Shown in pieces: positions 29,908-38,551 of a DNA stretch of 64,000 nt. Numbering within the stretch: position 1 is the first letter of the stretch; each line of letters starts with the position of its first letter. This DNA comes from Alcanivorax sp. REN37 (GTDB taxonomy: Bacteria; Pseudomonadota; Gammaproteobacteria; Pseudomonadales; Alcanivoracaceae): assembly GCF_041102775.1 (NCBI RefSeq), contig NZ_JBGCUO010000001.1, positions 992,001 to 1,056,000 of the forward strand, given 5' to 3'. The position numbers and the translations under genes are program-made. Below the pieces are notes generated by a model that was given only the letters and a program-made list of their open reading frames with translations, was not told the origin of the DNA and did not search any database.

Positions 29908-30804
29908 TCAGTCTCTTTGCCGATAGCGACTGGGGCTGGTGCCGGTGGTGCTGCGGAACACCCGCGAAAAATAGTAGGGGTCGTCAAAGCCGCAGGCAGC
30001 GGCCACATCCGCCACGGTAGCGTCGGAGGTGTCCAGCAGATAGCAGGCCCGAGCCACTTTCATGCGCAGAAACGCCTTCACCGGTGTCTCGCCGGTTTGG
30101 GCGCGGTACTGGCGGATGAATTGGTAGCGCGACTCGATACCGGCGGCGGCGGCTAGATCCTCCAGCGTCAGCCGCTGATCCAAATGCGCCTGCATGTAAC
30201 GGTGCAGTGCTTCCACATCAATACCGCGGGGGCCGGCCGGCGGGCGTCGGCGCAACAGCGTGGCGTAGCTCAGCAGGGTACGGCACAGGTGCGCGGCGAA
30301 CAGGAACGCATCGATCTGCGTGGTGGCGCGGGTATGTTCCAGCAACTGATGGAAGTACTGCACCATCTGCTCGTTCAGTCCCAGTCCTAGGCAACTGGCA
30401 GCGTCCGGGTCCAGCTCGGCCATTTGCCGTGCGGCCAGCGGTCCGCCCAGATGCACCCAGTACAGGCTCCAAGGCGATTCCCCGCGCGCGCCATAGGCGT
30501 GTGGCCGGCCGGCGGGTAGCACCAGTAAATCTCCAGCACTGACAGTGCCTTGGTGTGCCCCGGTGTCGTACCAACCCTCACCTTCTACGCAATAAATCAC
30601 CAGATGGTCCGCCGGGCTCGGACGCCGCATTTGGTGCCCCAAAGCAGCGGGATAAAACCCCATGGCCAGCGGGTGCAGCCCTTGTGAAAGAGGGTGATGG
30701 GACAGTGCTTGGAGCAGCTCTGGCGGCAGCAGGATGCGCTCGCCGTGGCCGGTGAGCGGCCAGTTGGAGGTTTCCGCCCAGGCGGGCAGTCCAGGGTGGT
30801 TCAT
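29908..30804 (-). CDS. mmsR: AraC-family activator, MmsR-like
   Basis: A 298-residue regulator with an N-terminal cupin sensor domain (DHLVIYCVEGEGWYD, then LLVLPAGRPHAYG) and a C-terminal AraC DNA-binding domain (about 198-295; LEDLAAAAGIESRYQFIRQYRAQTG and VADVAAACGFDDPYYFSRVFRSTTG). It is divergent from mmsA by 132 bases. In P. aeruginosa MmsR activates the mmsAB valine operon, and the arrangement here supports the same job. The reading frame continues antisense through mmsA without a stop, but the real start is the ATG at 30802-30804. Confidence 0.85.
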   Translation of the reverse strand: MNHPGLPAWAETSNWPLTGHGERILLPPELLQALSHHPLSQGLHPLAMGFYPAALGHQMRRPSPADHLVIYCVEGEGWYDTGAHQGTVSAGDLLVLPAGRPHAYGARGESPWSLYWVHLGGPLAARQMAELDPDAASCLGLGLNEQMVQYFHQLLEHTRATTQIDAFLFAAHLCRTLLSYATLLRRRPPAGPRGIDVEALHRYMQAHLDQRLTLEDLAAAAGIESRYQFIRQYRAQTGETPVKAFLRMKVARACYLLDTSDATVADVAAACGFDDPYYFSRVFRSTTGTSPSRYRQRD

Positions 30805-30936
30805 GCAATAAAATCCATCATGGGCAACTTTCGCCATCTTACGACAGGGGCCGCTTGTGTTAAAACTTCGCCACATCCGCGCTAAACCATCGGCGCGCCG
30901 ATACCGCTGCCGACGCACAACAAGAGGAAAGGCATC

Positions 30937-32430
30937 ATGACCCATATCGTTCCCCACCTGATCAACGGTGAGTTCACCACCGGCGCCGCCAGCCAACTGC
31001 TGGACGTCACCAACCCGGCCACCCAGGAAGTGTTGGCCAAAGTCCCGTTCGCCACCCATGACGAAGTGGAGCAGGCGGTGGCTAGCGCCCACGCCGCGTA
31101 CCTGACCTGGCGCGAAGTGCCGGTGCCGGAGCGGGCGCGGGTGATGATGCGTTACCAACATCTGCTCAAGCAGCACCACGATGAACTGGCGGAAATCCTC
31201 GCCAAAGAAACCGGCAAGACCTTTGCCGACGCCAAGGGCGACATCTGGCGCGGCATCGAAGTGGTCGAGCAGGCCGCCAACATTCCGGCGCTGATGATGG
31301 GCGAAACCGTGGAAAACGTTGCCCGCGCGGTGGATACCCACTCTTGGATCCAGCCGCTGGGCGTGTGCGTCGGCATCACCCCGTTCAACTTCCCGGCCAT
31401 GATCCCGCTGTGGATGTTCCCGATGGCGATTGCCTGCGGTAACGCCTTCGTCCTGAAGCCGTCCGAGCAAGACCCGATGACGCCGATGCGTCTGGCTGAA
31501 CTGCTGCTGGAGGCCGGCGCCCCGCGCGACTTGCTGCAAGTGGTGCACGGTGGCCGCGAGCAGGTCGACCAACTGCTCACTCACCCGACCGTGCGCGCGG
31601 TGTCGTTCGTCGGCTCGGTGCCGGTGGGCCAGCACGTGTACCGCACCGCCACCGACAACATGAAACGCGCCCAATGTTTCGCCGGCGCCAAGAACCACTC
31701 GGTGATCATGCCGGACGCCAACGCCCAGCAAGTGGTCAACCAAATGGTGGGCGCATCGGTGGGTGCTGCGGGTCAGCGCTGTATGGCAATTTCGGTAGCG
31801 GTGTTTGTGGGCAGCGCCCGCGACATGATTCCGGCCCTGCGTGATGAGCTGGCGAAAGTGAAGCCGGGCCCGTGGGAAAAAGAAGAGTCCGCCTACGGTC
31901 CGCTGATCAGCGAAGCCGCCTACAAGCGTGTGCTGAGCCTGATCGCTTCCGGCAAGGAAGAAGGCGCTGAGTGCCTGTTGGACGGTTCTGATTGCACCGT
32001 GGACGGCTACCCCAACGGCCACTGGGTCGGCCCGACCCTGTTCACCAAGGTCACCCCGTCGATGCGCATCTACCAGGAAGAAATCTTCGGCCCGGTATTG
32101 TGCTGCGTGGAAGTGGACACCCTCGACGAGGCCATCGCACTGGTGAACGCCAACCAATACGGCAATGGCACTTCGATCTTCACTGCCAGTGGCGCCGCCG
32201 CACGCAAATACCAACACGAAGTGGAAGTGGGCCAAGTCGGCATCAACATCCCGATTCCGGTGCCGCTGCCGTTCTTCTCCTTCACCGGCTGGAAAGGCTC
32301 GTTCTTCGGCGACCTGCACGCCTACGGCAAGCAGGGTGTGCGCTTCTACACCGAAACCAAGACCGTCACCTCACGCTGGCCGGAAGACGACGTGGTGCAG
32401 GAAGCGAACATGACCATCAGCCTGAAGTAA
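30937..32430 (+). CDS. mmsA: Methylmalonate-semialdehyde dehydrogenase (CoA-acylating)
   Basis: Converts methylmalonate semialdehyde to propionyl-CoA with NAD and CoA in the last step of valine degradation, and also acts in thymine and inositol pathways. The 497-residue protein has the aldehyde dehydrogenase fold, catalytic Cys282 in [11 protein letters not shown], and the family segment [26 protein letters not shown] ribosome site precedes the ATG. It is the first gene of the mms cluster. Confidence 0.95.
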   Translation: MTHIVPHLINGEFTTGAASQLLDVTNPATQEVLAKVPFATHDEVEQAVASAHAAYLTWREVPVPERARVMMRYQHLLKQHHDELAEILAKETGKTFADAKGDIWRGIEVVEQAANIPALMMGETVENVARAVDTHSWIQPLGVCVGITPFNFPAMIPLWMFPMAIACGNAFVLKPSEQDPMTPMRLAELLLEAGAPRDLLQVVHGGREQVDQLLTHPTVRAVSFVGSVPVGQHVYRTATDNMKRAQCFAGAKNHSVIMPDANAQQVVNQMVGASVGAAGQRCMAISVAVFVGSARDMIPALRDELAKVKPGPWEKEESAYGPLISEAAYKRVLSLIASGKEEGAECLLDGSDCTVDGYPNGHWVGPTLFTKVTPSMRIYQEEIFGPVLCCVEVDTLDEAIALVNANQYGNGTSIFTASGAAARKYQHEVEVGQVGINIPIPVPLPFFSFTGWKGSFFGDLHAYGKQGVRFYTETKTVTSRWPEDDVVQEANMTISLK

Positions 32431-32449
32431 CAGACCGGGAGAGCGCGTC

Positions 32450-33598
32450 ATGGACTTTTCACTGAGTGACGAGCAGCGCGCCTACCAGGAGACCGCGCGC
32501 CAGTTTGCCGACAAGGCACTGGCGCCGTTCGCCGCCGAGTGGGACGCCGACAGTATATTTCCGCGCGACACCCTGACCGAAGCCGGGGCACTGGGTCTGA
32601 TGGGGTTGTATACCCCGGAAGACGCCGGCGGCCTCGGCCTCAGCCGGTTGGATGCGTCGCTGATCTTCGAGCAGCTGTCACAGGGCTGCACCTCGACCAC
32701 CGCCTTCATCACCATCCACAACATGGCCACTTGGATGGTCGCGAGCTTCGCTGAACCTGAAGTGCGCGACCAGTGGGTGCCGCAGTTGGCGGCCGGTGAA
32801 TTGCTGGCTTCTTACTGCCTCACCGAGCCGGGTGCCGGCTCCGACGCCGGATCGCTGAAAACCACCGCCCGCCGTGACGGTGATGACTACCTGATCACCG
32901 GTACCAAGGCGTTCATTTCCGGCGCCGGCAGCACCGATGTGCTGGTGTTGATGGCGCGCACCGGCGCGCCGGGACCGAAAGGCATTTCCTGCTTCTTGGT
33001 GCCGGCTGACAGTGACGGCATCAGCTACGGCCGCAACGAAGACAAGATGGGCTGGCGCAGCCAACCGACCCGGCAAATCAATTTGGAGTCGGTGCGGGTG
33101 CCGGCGCGTTACCGCATCGGGGCCGAAGGCGAAGGCTTTGCCATCGCCATGAAGGGACTCGATGGCGGCCGCATCAACATCGCCAGCTGCTCCTTGGGCA
33201 CGGCCGCAGCCGCGCTGGCGCAGACGCGTCAGTACATCAGTGAGCGCGAGCAGTTTGGTCAGTCATTGTCGGAATTCCAGAGCGTGCAGTTCCGTCTGGC
33301 GGACATGGCCACCCAATATGTGGCAGCACAGCAGATGGTGCGGCTGGCAGCGTGGAAGCTCGACCAAATGGATGCCGAACGCACGCTGTTCTGTGCCATG
33401 GCCAAACGCATTGCCACTGATCTCTGCTTCGATGTCTGCAATGACGCGCTGCAGCTGCACGGTGGTTACGGCTATATCCGCGAGTACCCGCTCGAGCGGC
33501 ATGTGCGCGACGCCCGGGTACACCAGATCCTTGAAGGCACCAACGAAATCATGCGCCTGATCGTGGCCCGCCGCCTGTTGGCGGGAGCCGCGCTGTAA
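32450..33598 (+). CDS. Acyl-CoA dehydrogenase, probably isobutyryl-CoA dehydrogenase
   Basis: An FAD enzyme of 382 residues that would oxidise isobutyryl-CoA to methacrylyl-CoA, given its place between mmsA and mmsB. Family signs: CLTEPGAGSDAGSLKTTA (flavin/substrate loop), LQLHGGYGYIREYPLERHVRD, and the catalytic Glu in ILEGTNEIMRL. The short-chain group has the same motifs, so substrate choice rests on context. The gap to mmsA is 19 bases. Confidence 0.85.
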   Translation: MDFSLSDEQRAYQETARQFADKALAPFAAEWDADSIFPRDTLTEAGALGLMGLYTPEDAGGLGLSRLDASLIFEQLSQGCTSTTAFITIHNMATWMVASFAEPEVRDQWVPQLAAGELLASYCLTEPGAGSDAGSLKTTARRDGDDYLITGTKAFISGAGSTDVLVLMARTGAPGPKGISCFLVPADSDGISYGRNEDKMGWRSQPTRQINLESVRVPARYRIGAEGEGFAIAMKGLDGGRINIASCSLGTAAAALAQTRQYISEREQFGQSLSEFQSVQFRLADMATQYVAAQQMVRLAAWKLDQMDAERTLFCAMAKRIATDLCFDVCNDALQLHGGYGYIREYPLERHVRDARVHQILEGTNEIMRLIVARRLLAGAAL

Positions 33599-33635
33599 TC
33601 CGGCCATCCGATAACAACACACGGAGCGCACCCCG

Positions 33636-34538
33636 ATGAGCAATTCCCTTCGCATCGCATTTTTCGGTATCGGCAATATGGGCGGACCGATGGCCCGCAA
33701 CCTGATCAAGGCCGGCCACCAGGTCAGTGTGTTTGATCTCAGCGACAGCCTGGTCGCACAACTGGTTGAGGCCGGCGCACGCGCCGGTGGCAGCGCTGAA
33801 GGCACCGTTGAAAGTGCCGATGTGGTGATCAGCATGCTGCCGTCCGCGGCGGCAGTGGCCAATCTCTACCAAGGCGCCAATGACCTGCTGTCAGTGATCG
33901 ACGCCAAGGCGCTGATCATCGACTGCTCCACCATTGATGCCGCCACCACCCGCCAAATGGCGGCGGCGGCAGCCGAGCGCGGTCGCACGCTGATTGATGC
34001 CCCGGTATCCGGCGGCGTTGGCGGCGCTGAAGCCGGCACCCTGACGTTCATCTGCGGTGGCCCGGCGGCGGCAGTAGAACAGGCACGGCCAATCCTCGCC
34101 GCCATGGGCCGCAACATTTTCCACGCCGGTGATCATGGCGCTGGGCAGATCGCCAAAATCTGCAACAACATGCTGCTGGCGATCCATATGCTCGGCACCT
34201 GCGAGGCGCTGCAATTGGGCGTCGACAACGGGCTCGATCCGGCGGTGCTGTCCGACATCATGTTGGCCAGCTCCGGCCGCAACTGGTCGCTGGAGGTCTA
34301 CAACCCGTGGCCGGGTGTGATGGAAACCGCGCCGGCGTCGCGCAACTACCAAGGCGGCTTTGCCGTGGATCTGATGCTCAAAGATCTCGGTCTGGCGCTG
34401 GAAAACGTGCTGGCCGTACGCGGCAACGCACCGCTCGGTACGCTGGCGAAAAACCTCTATGGCCTGCACGCCGCACGCGGCAATGGTCGTCTGGACTTTT
34501 CCAGCATCCAGCAGATACTGGGCCGCGACCCGCAATAA
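33636..34538 (+). CDS. mmsB: 3-Hydroxyisobutyrate dehydrogenase
   Basis: Oxidises 3-hydroxyisobutyrate to methylmalonate semialdehyde, the MmsA substrate. The N-terminal Rossmann motif FFGIGNMGGPMARNL, the substrate loop DAPVSGGVGGAEAGTL and the catalytic Lys in KICNNMLLAIHM identify the beta-hydroxyacid dehydrogenase family. The 300-residue length is normal. It begins after an ACGGAG site and is followed by the hydrolase gene. Confidence 0.93.
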   Translation: MSNSLRIAFFGIGNMGGPMARNLIKAGHQVSVFDLSDSLVAQLVEAGARAGGSAEGTVESADVVISMLPSAAAVANLYQGANDLLSVIDAKALIIDCSTIDAATTRQMAAAAAERGRTLIDAPVSGGVGGAEAGTLTFICGGPAAAVEQARPILAAMGRNIFHAGDHGAGQIAKICNNMLLAIHMLGTCEALQLGVDNGLDPAVLSDIMLASSGRNWSLEVYNPWPGVMETAPASRNYQGGFAVDLMLKDLGLALENVLAVRGNAPLGTLAKNLYGLHAARGNGRLDFSSIQQILGRDPQ

Positions 34539-34554
34539 GGAGCAGCGAAGCCAC

Positions 34555-35649
34555 ATGTCTGACGTCGTAGTATTTGAGCAGCTTGCCACCGCCGGCGATG
34601 CTTTCATCGGTATCGCCCGCCTCAACGCGCCCAAGTCCCTCAATGCGCTCAGCCAAGAGATGATCGACCTGCTGCTGCCGCAACTGCGGGCCTGGGCGGC
34701 CGATCCGAAACTGGCGGCGGTGTGGCTGGAAGGAGAAGGCGAGCGGGCGCTGTGTGCCGGCGGTGACATCGTCAAGATGTACGAGAGCATGCAGCCGGTG
34801 GGGGAGCGCAACCACTTCATCGAGCATTACTTTGCCACCGAGTACGAACTCGATTACCTGCTGCACAGCTTCCCCAAGCCGGTGCTGTGCTGGGCCGAGG
34901 GCGTGGTCATGGGCGGCGGCATGGGCCTGATGCAGGGCGCCTCCATGCGCTTGGTCACCGCCACCTCGCGGCTGGCGATGCCGGAAATCACCATTGGCCT
35001 GTATCCCGATGTGGGCGGCAGCTGGTTCCTCAACCGCACGCCGGGCCACACCGGATTGTTCGCGGGGCTGACCGGCGTCCACCTGAACGCTGCGGATGCA
35101 CTGTTCATGGGGCTGGCGGATCACTTCATCGGCGTTGACCGTGAACAGGTGAAAGCGGCGCTGTCGGCGTTGCCGCTGTCCGGCGATGACGATGCGGATG
35201 CCCAGCATCTGCATGACGCCTTGGTGGCACTGCGCGGTGATGCACCGGCCTCTCCGGTGCGTGAGCAGTTCGATGCCATCAACGCCGCATGCGAGGCGCC
35301 GACGCTGCAACGGGTGTTGGACAACATCCTGGCCCAGGCCGAGCGCGACAAATGGTGGAGCCGCGCCGCCGGCACCCTGTCCAAGGGCTGCCCGATGACC
35401 ACCCATTTGGTGTGGGAGCAACTGCGCCGTACCCGCCATCTGTCGTTGGCAGAGGCGTTCCGGTTCGAGTGGGTGATGTCGGTGCAGTGCGCCATGCACG
35501 GCGATTTCCGTGAAGGGGTGCGGGCATTGCTGATCGAGAAAGACGGCGCGCCGAAGTTCCGTCACCACACCGCAGCGGAAGTCACCGCTGAGGATGTGGC
35601 GGCGATGATGGTGATGCCGGCACCGCAGCACCCGCTGGCTGACCTCTAA
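34555..35649 (+). CDS. 3-Hydroxyisobutyryl-CoA hydrolase (crotonase fold)
   Basis: A 364-residue crotonase-fold protein of the HIBCH group, which releases CoA from 3-hydroxyisobutyryl-CoA to give the MmsB substrate. Signs: RALCAGGDIVKMYE, EGVVMGGGMGLMQGAS, and MPEITIGLYPDVGGSWFLNR, where the Glu is the usual catalytic residue; the C-terminal extension (MTTHLVWEQLRRTRHLSL) separates it from plain enoyl-CoA hydratases. With the three genes before it, it covers most valine steps after isobutyryl-CoA; the methacrylyl-CoA hydratase is not in the cluster. I start at the ATG of 34555, with AAGGAG upstream. Confidence 0.85.
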   Translation: MSDVVVFEQLATAGDAFIGIARLNAPKSLNALSQEMIDLLLPQLRAWAADPKLAAVWLEGEGERALCAGGDIVKMYESMQPVGERNHFIEHYFATEYELDYLLHSFPKPVLCWAEGVVMGGGMGLMQGASMRLVTATSRLAMPEITIGLYPDVGGSWFLNRTPGHTGLFAGLTGVHLNAADALFMGLADHFIGVDREQVKAALSALPLSGDDDADAQHLHDALVALRGDAPASPVREQFDAINAACEAPTLQRVLDNILAQAERDKWWSRAAGTLSKGCPMTTHLVWEQLRRTRHLSLAEAFRFEWVMSVQCAMHGDFREGVRALLIEKDGAPKFRHHTAAEVTAEDVAAMMVMPAPQHPLADL

Positions 35650-35666
35650 TCCAGCCGTGTGCACAG

Positions 35667-35698
35667 CTAAACCGCGCCGCTGAGTCGGCGCGGTTTAG
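35667..35698. terminator. 13-base-pair perfect hairpin between mms cluster and acyltransferase
   Basis: CTAAACCGCGCCG and its exact complement flank a 6-base loop. It lacks a long T-run, but AAA/TTT within the stem could serve either strand. It overlaps the acyltransferase stop codon (35695-35697). Its placement between convergent genes suggests a two-way terminator. Confidence 0.6.
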
Positions 35699-36597
35699 CG
35701 CTGGCGCTGCTCAGCGGCCAGCTCCTGTTTAATGACGCCAATGCGCGCGTCTTTTTCCTGCCACAACTCTTTCAACCACTGGTGGAAGGCCACCCGGTAA
35801 GCGGCATCGTTCTCGTAGTCGCCGCGCAGGCTGTCGGTGAGTGGCAGTACACGAATATCCACCACCACCTTGCGCACCCGGCCGCACAGCAGATCGCCAA
35901 AACCCGGCGCCGGCTGGTCCGGGTACACCACCGTCATGTCCAGAATCGCATCCAGGCTGTCACCCAGCGCGCCGAGCACAAACGCCATGCCGCCGGCCTT
36001 CGGTTTGAGCAAGTAACTGTGCGGTGAGCGCTGGCGCGCCTGTTTTTCCGGCGTGAAGCGGGTGCCTTCCAAGTAATTGACGATGGTCACCGGCATGTGG
36101 CGAAACTTCTCGCACGCTTGGCGGGTGATCTCCATGTCCTTGCCGCGCAGTTCCGGGCGCTTGGCCAGTACTGACTTCGGATAGCGCTTCATGAACGGGT
36201 AATCCAGCGCCCAGAACGCCAGCCCGAGGAACGGAATCCAGATCAATTCCTGTTTCAGGAAAAATTTGAAGTACGGCGTCTTGCGATTGAGCGCCTGCAT
36301 CAGCGCCGGAATATCAACCCAGCTCTGATGGTTGCAGATTACCAAATAGGAGGTGTCGCGGCGCAGTGATTCAGTGCCACGAATGTCCCACTGCACCGGC
36401 GTGAAGAACGCGAAAATACCACGGCAGAGTTGCGCCCAGCTTTCCGCGATCCACATCAGTAGGCGTGAGCAGAGTCGCTGCCACGCTGGCAGCGGAATCA
36501 GCTTCAGCAGTGCCACCAGCATCATCGGGATGAACATCATCACCGTTGCCAGCAACAGCAGTGGGGTGGTCACCAGACCGGTCAACCAGGCTTTCAT
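35695..36597 (-). CDS. Membrane-bound 1-acylglycerol-phosphate-type acyltransferase (YihG-like)
   Basis: A 300-residue PlsC-domain protein with a long hydrophobic N-terminus (about residues 5-38). The acyltransferase motifs are NHQSWVD (HX4D) and NYLEGTRFTPEK. The resemblance to E. coli YihG is good, including PYFKFFLKQELIWIPFLG and MKRYPKS. It would move acyl chains onto lysophosphatidic acid or a related glycerolipid in the inner membrane. It is transcribed alone toward the mms cluster. Confidence 0.87.
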   Translation of the reverse strand: MKAWLTGLVTTPLLLLATVMMFIPMMLVALLKLIPLPAWQRLCSRLLMWIAESWAQLCRGIFAFFTPVQWDIRGTESLRRDTSYLVICNHQSWVDIPALMQALNRKTPYFKFFLKQELIWIPFLGLAFWALDYPFMKRYPKSVLAKRPELRGKDMEITRQACEKFRHMPVTIVNYLEGTRFTPEKQARQRSPHSYLLKPKAGGMAFVLGALGDSLDAILDMTVVYPDQPAPGFGDLLCGRVRKVVVDIRVLPLTDSLRGDYENDAAYRVAFHQWLKELWQEKDARIGVIKQELAAEQRQR

Positions 36598-36712
36598 GGT
36601 GCGGCGCTCCTGCGGCCGCCCGACCCGCGGCCGGGCACAAAGCGGAAAGCCTGCAATAAATCAAAATCCGCCGGCCCAAGCGAAGAAAACATCGTAACGC
36701 TTCATTGCACCG

Positions 36713-37735
36713 TCACTTTTCCGGCAGTGGATAGGGCAGCGGTTGCGGCGTGGCCTGCAGCGCGCCCCACGGCTCCAGATGCAAATCGCCGTCATGGCTT
36801 AGGCGCACCACCACCAGCGCTTCCACCGCATCGTCAGCGGCTACCGCCATCACTACCTCACCCAGCGCGCGGCCGGCGTCGCTGCGCACCACGGCGCCGG
36901 GAGCCGGTAAACGGGTGGCATCGGGCCAGCGATAGCGCTGCATGCGCTGTTTCATCTCGCCCTTGAAGTGCATGCGGGCAACGATTTCCTGGCCGGTGTA
37001 GCAACCCTTACGGAAGCTGACGCCCTCGGACACATCGAAATTCAACGCCTGCGGCAGGAACAGGTCTTCGGCGCCGGGCAGCAGCTCGCCGTCACCGGCG
37101 ACGATGCTCGCGAGGCGGGCGCCATCATCAGCACAAGGCGTACGCGCTTCGACCAACATTGGCCATCGTTCCATGGCCGCTTCTGCAGGCAGGATGACCA
37201 AGGTGCGGCGGCCGTCCAGTCGCGCCACGGTGATGTCACCTTCCACCACCACATGGTCCGGCAGCGGCTGTGGCAGGCGCGCCTGATGCAAGCTGTGCTC
37301 CAGAGTGTCGGGTGTGTCGTCCACCAACATCAGCACCACGCGCGGGTCGTCGGTGAGCGTGGCTTTGGAGAACACCATGTATTTGCCAAGCATTCTCTTT
37401 GCGTCGTCGGCGCTCTGCGCAGTGGGCAGCAGCAGATCGACACCGCCCTCGGCGGCCGGCAAGAGACGAGCGCTGAATAGGCCGCGGCCTTTCAGGCTCA
37501 AATGCATCGTCGGCAACGGCCGTTGTTCGCTCAGCAAGCGCACATCAGCGGTCACCTGCCCCTGCAAAAAGGTGGCGGCGTCGGCGCCGCGCAATGCCAG
37601 CACCTGGCTTTGGGCCATCACCGCCAGCAGCGGTACAGCGGGGGTCGGGCTGGCCTCAGCAAAACCTAGCAGCAGGCCGTCGCCGTCGCGGCGCGCTCCC
37701 TGCTGGTCGAGAAACACATTCCAGTGATCAGTCAT
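36713..37735 (-). CDS. ygfZ: tRNA-modifying/Fe-S repair protein YgfZ (folate-binding)
   Basis: A 340-residue GcvT-like protein that helps maintain certain iron-sulfur enzymes and is needed for MiaB-type tRNA modification in E. coli. The signature KGCYTGQEIVARMHFKGE with its conserved cysteine is intact. It begins with TDHWNVFLDQQGA. It is divergent from sdhE with 146 bases between, the same pairing as in Pseudomonas and E. coli. Confidence 0.92.
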   Translation of the reverse strand: MTDHWNVFLDQQGARRDGDGLLLGFAEASPTPAVPLLAVMAQSQVLALRGADAATFLQGQVTADVRLLSEQRPLPTMHLSLKGRGLFSARLLPAAEGGVDLLLPTAQSADDAKRMLGKYMVFSKATLTDDPRVVLMLVDDTPDTLEHSLHQARLPQPLPDHVVVEGDITVARLDGRRTLVILPAEAAMERWPMLVEARTPCADDGARLASIVAGDGELLPGAEDLFLPQALNFDVSEGVSFRKGCYTGQEIVARMHFKGEMKQRMQRYRWPDATRLPAPGAVVRSDAGRALGEVVMAVAADDAVEALVVVRLSHDGDLHLEPWGALQATPQPLPYPLPEK

Positions 37736-37881
37736 TGCGCTGCTCCTGACAACAATGCGCGGGGCGGCCCGGCAGACAGTAGGACCGCTGATGATAGATA
37801 ATGCGCGCCATCAATGTCAGTCGTCCGGCCCGGCAGGCATACGCTGGGGTTCCGACGACGCCGGTTTGGAGGGTTTGCAAC

Positions 37882-38151
37882 ATGAACGCCGAAGACATCA
37901 AGCGCCGTCTCACCTGGCAGTGCCGCCGCGGCCTGAAGGAAACCGACGTGGTGGTGAACGCCTATCTGAACCAGCACTTTCTCAACGACAGCCCGGCTCA
38001 TCAGGCGTTGTTCGAGCAACTGCTGACGTGCTCCGATCCGGATCTGTTCGAGTGGTTCACGCGTCGTTCGCAACCGCAGGATCCGGCGCTGGCTGGTTTC
38101 ATTGACCATGTCTTGGGACTGCTGGGGACAGAGAAAACCGCTTACTCCTGA
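37882..38151 (+). CDS. sdhE: FAD assembly factor SdhE
   Basis: An 89-residue helical protein that promotes covalent FAD attachment to succinate dehydrogenase and fumarate reductase. The conserved surface motif is RRGLKETDVV (RGxxE). A GGAGGG site precedes the ATG; the frame upstream (from 37801) is not supported. It was earlier named YgfY/CptB and paired with YgfX/CptA as a possible toxin-antitoxin module. Confidence 0.93.
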   Translation: MNAEDIKRRLTWQCRRGLKETDVVVNAYLNQHFLNDSPAHQALFEQLLTCSDPDLFEWFTRRSQPQDPALAGFIDHVLGLLGTEKTAYS

Positions 38152-38551
38152 CTGGCGCGCCCGTGTCTGGCAACTGCTGCCGGCGGTTGCCGCGGCGCTG
38201 GCCGTGCTCGACAGCTCACTGCATGCCTTGATCAAAGCCGTCTTGTTGCTGGCGGTGGTGCTATTGCTGCGCCGCGAATGGCGGCGCCATGATCCGGCGG
38301 TGGCGCTGTGGCTTTGGCCGCAGGCGCTGTTGGTGGAAACTGCCAGCGGCCGGCGCCAGCGTTATGCTGCCCCTTTCTTTGCTCGGCACTGGCCCGGCTG
38401 TGTAGTGGTGGGGCGGCGCCAACTCTTGTTCCGTCACAGCATGGATGACGACAGTTGGCGCTGCCTGCAGGCGGTGCTGCACCTCAACGGTGGCGCACCG
38501 CCGGCGTGGTTCAGGCGGGGTCGGAATCGGGAGCCAGAATCGAATCCCTGA
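38108..38551 (+). CDS. YgfX/CptA-family membrane protein
   Basis: A 147-residue protein with two hydrophobic helices near the N-terminus (about residues 25-55), then a soluble domain ending in [14 protein letters not shown], where E. coli YgfX has SMDEAEWRDLR. It overlaps sdhE by 44 bases and its 3' end overlaps nadB by 41 bases on the other strand. In E. coli the family was reported to affect cell shape and to be a toxin of the sdhE partner; this is debated. No better internal start is visible. Confidence 0.75.
   Translation: MSWDCWGQRKPLTPDWRARVWQLLPAVAAALAVLDSSLHALIKAVLLLAVVLLLRREWRRHDPAVALWLWPQALLVETASGRRQRYAAPFFARHWPGCVVVGRRQLLFRHSMDDDSWRCLQAVLHLNGGAPPAWFRRGRNREPESNP

Noticed and set aside
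30805-32319. Open frame on the minus strand running from the mmsR-like gene through mmsA
   Set aside because: It is antisense to a clear mmsA gene, composed of His/Val/Ala-rich sequence typical of high-GC shadow frames, and the AraC gene has a good start at 30804.
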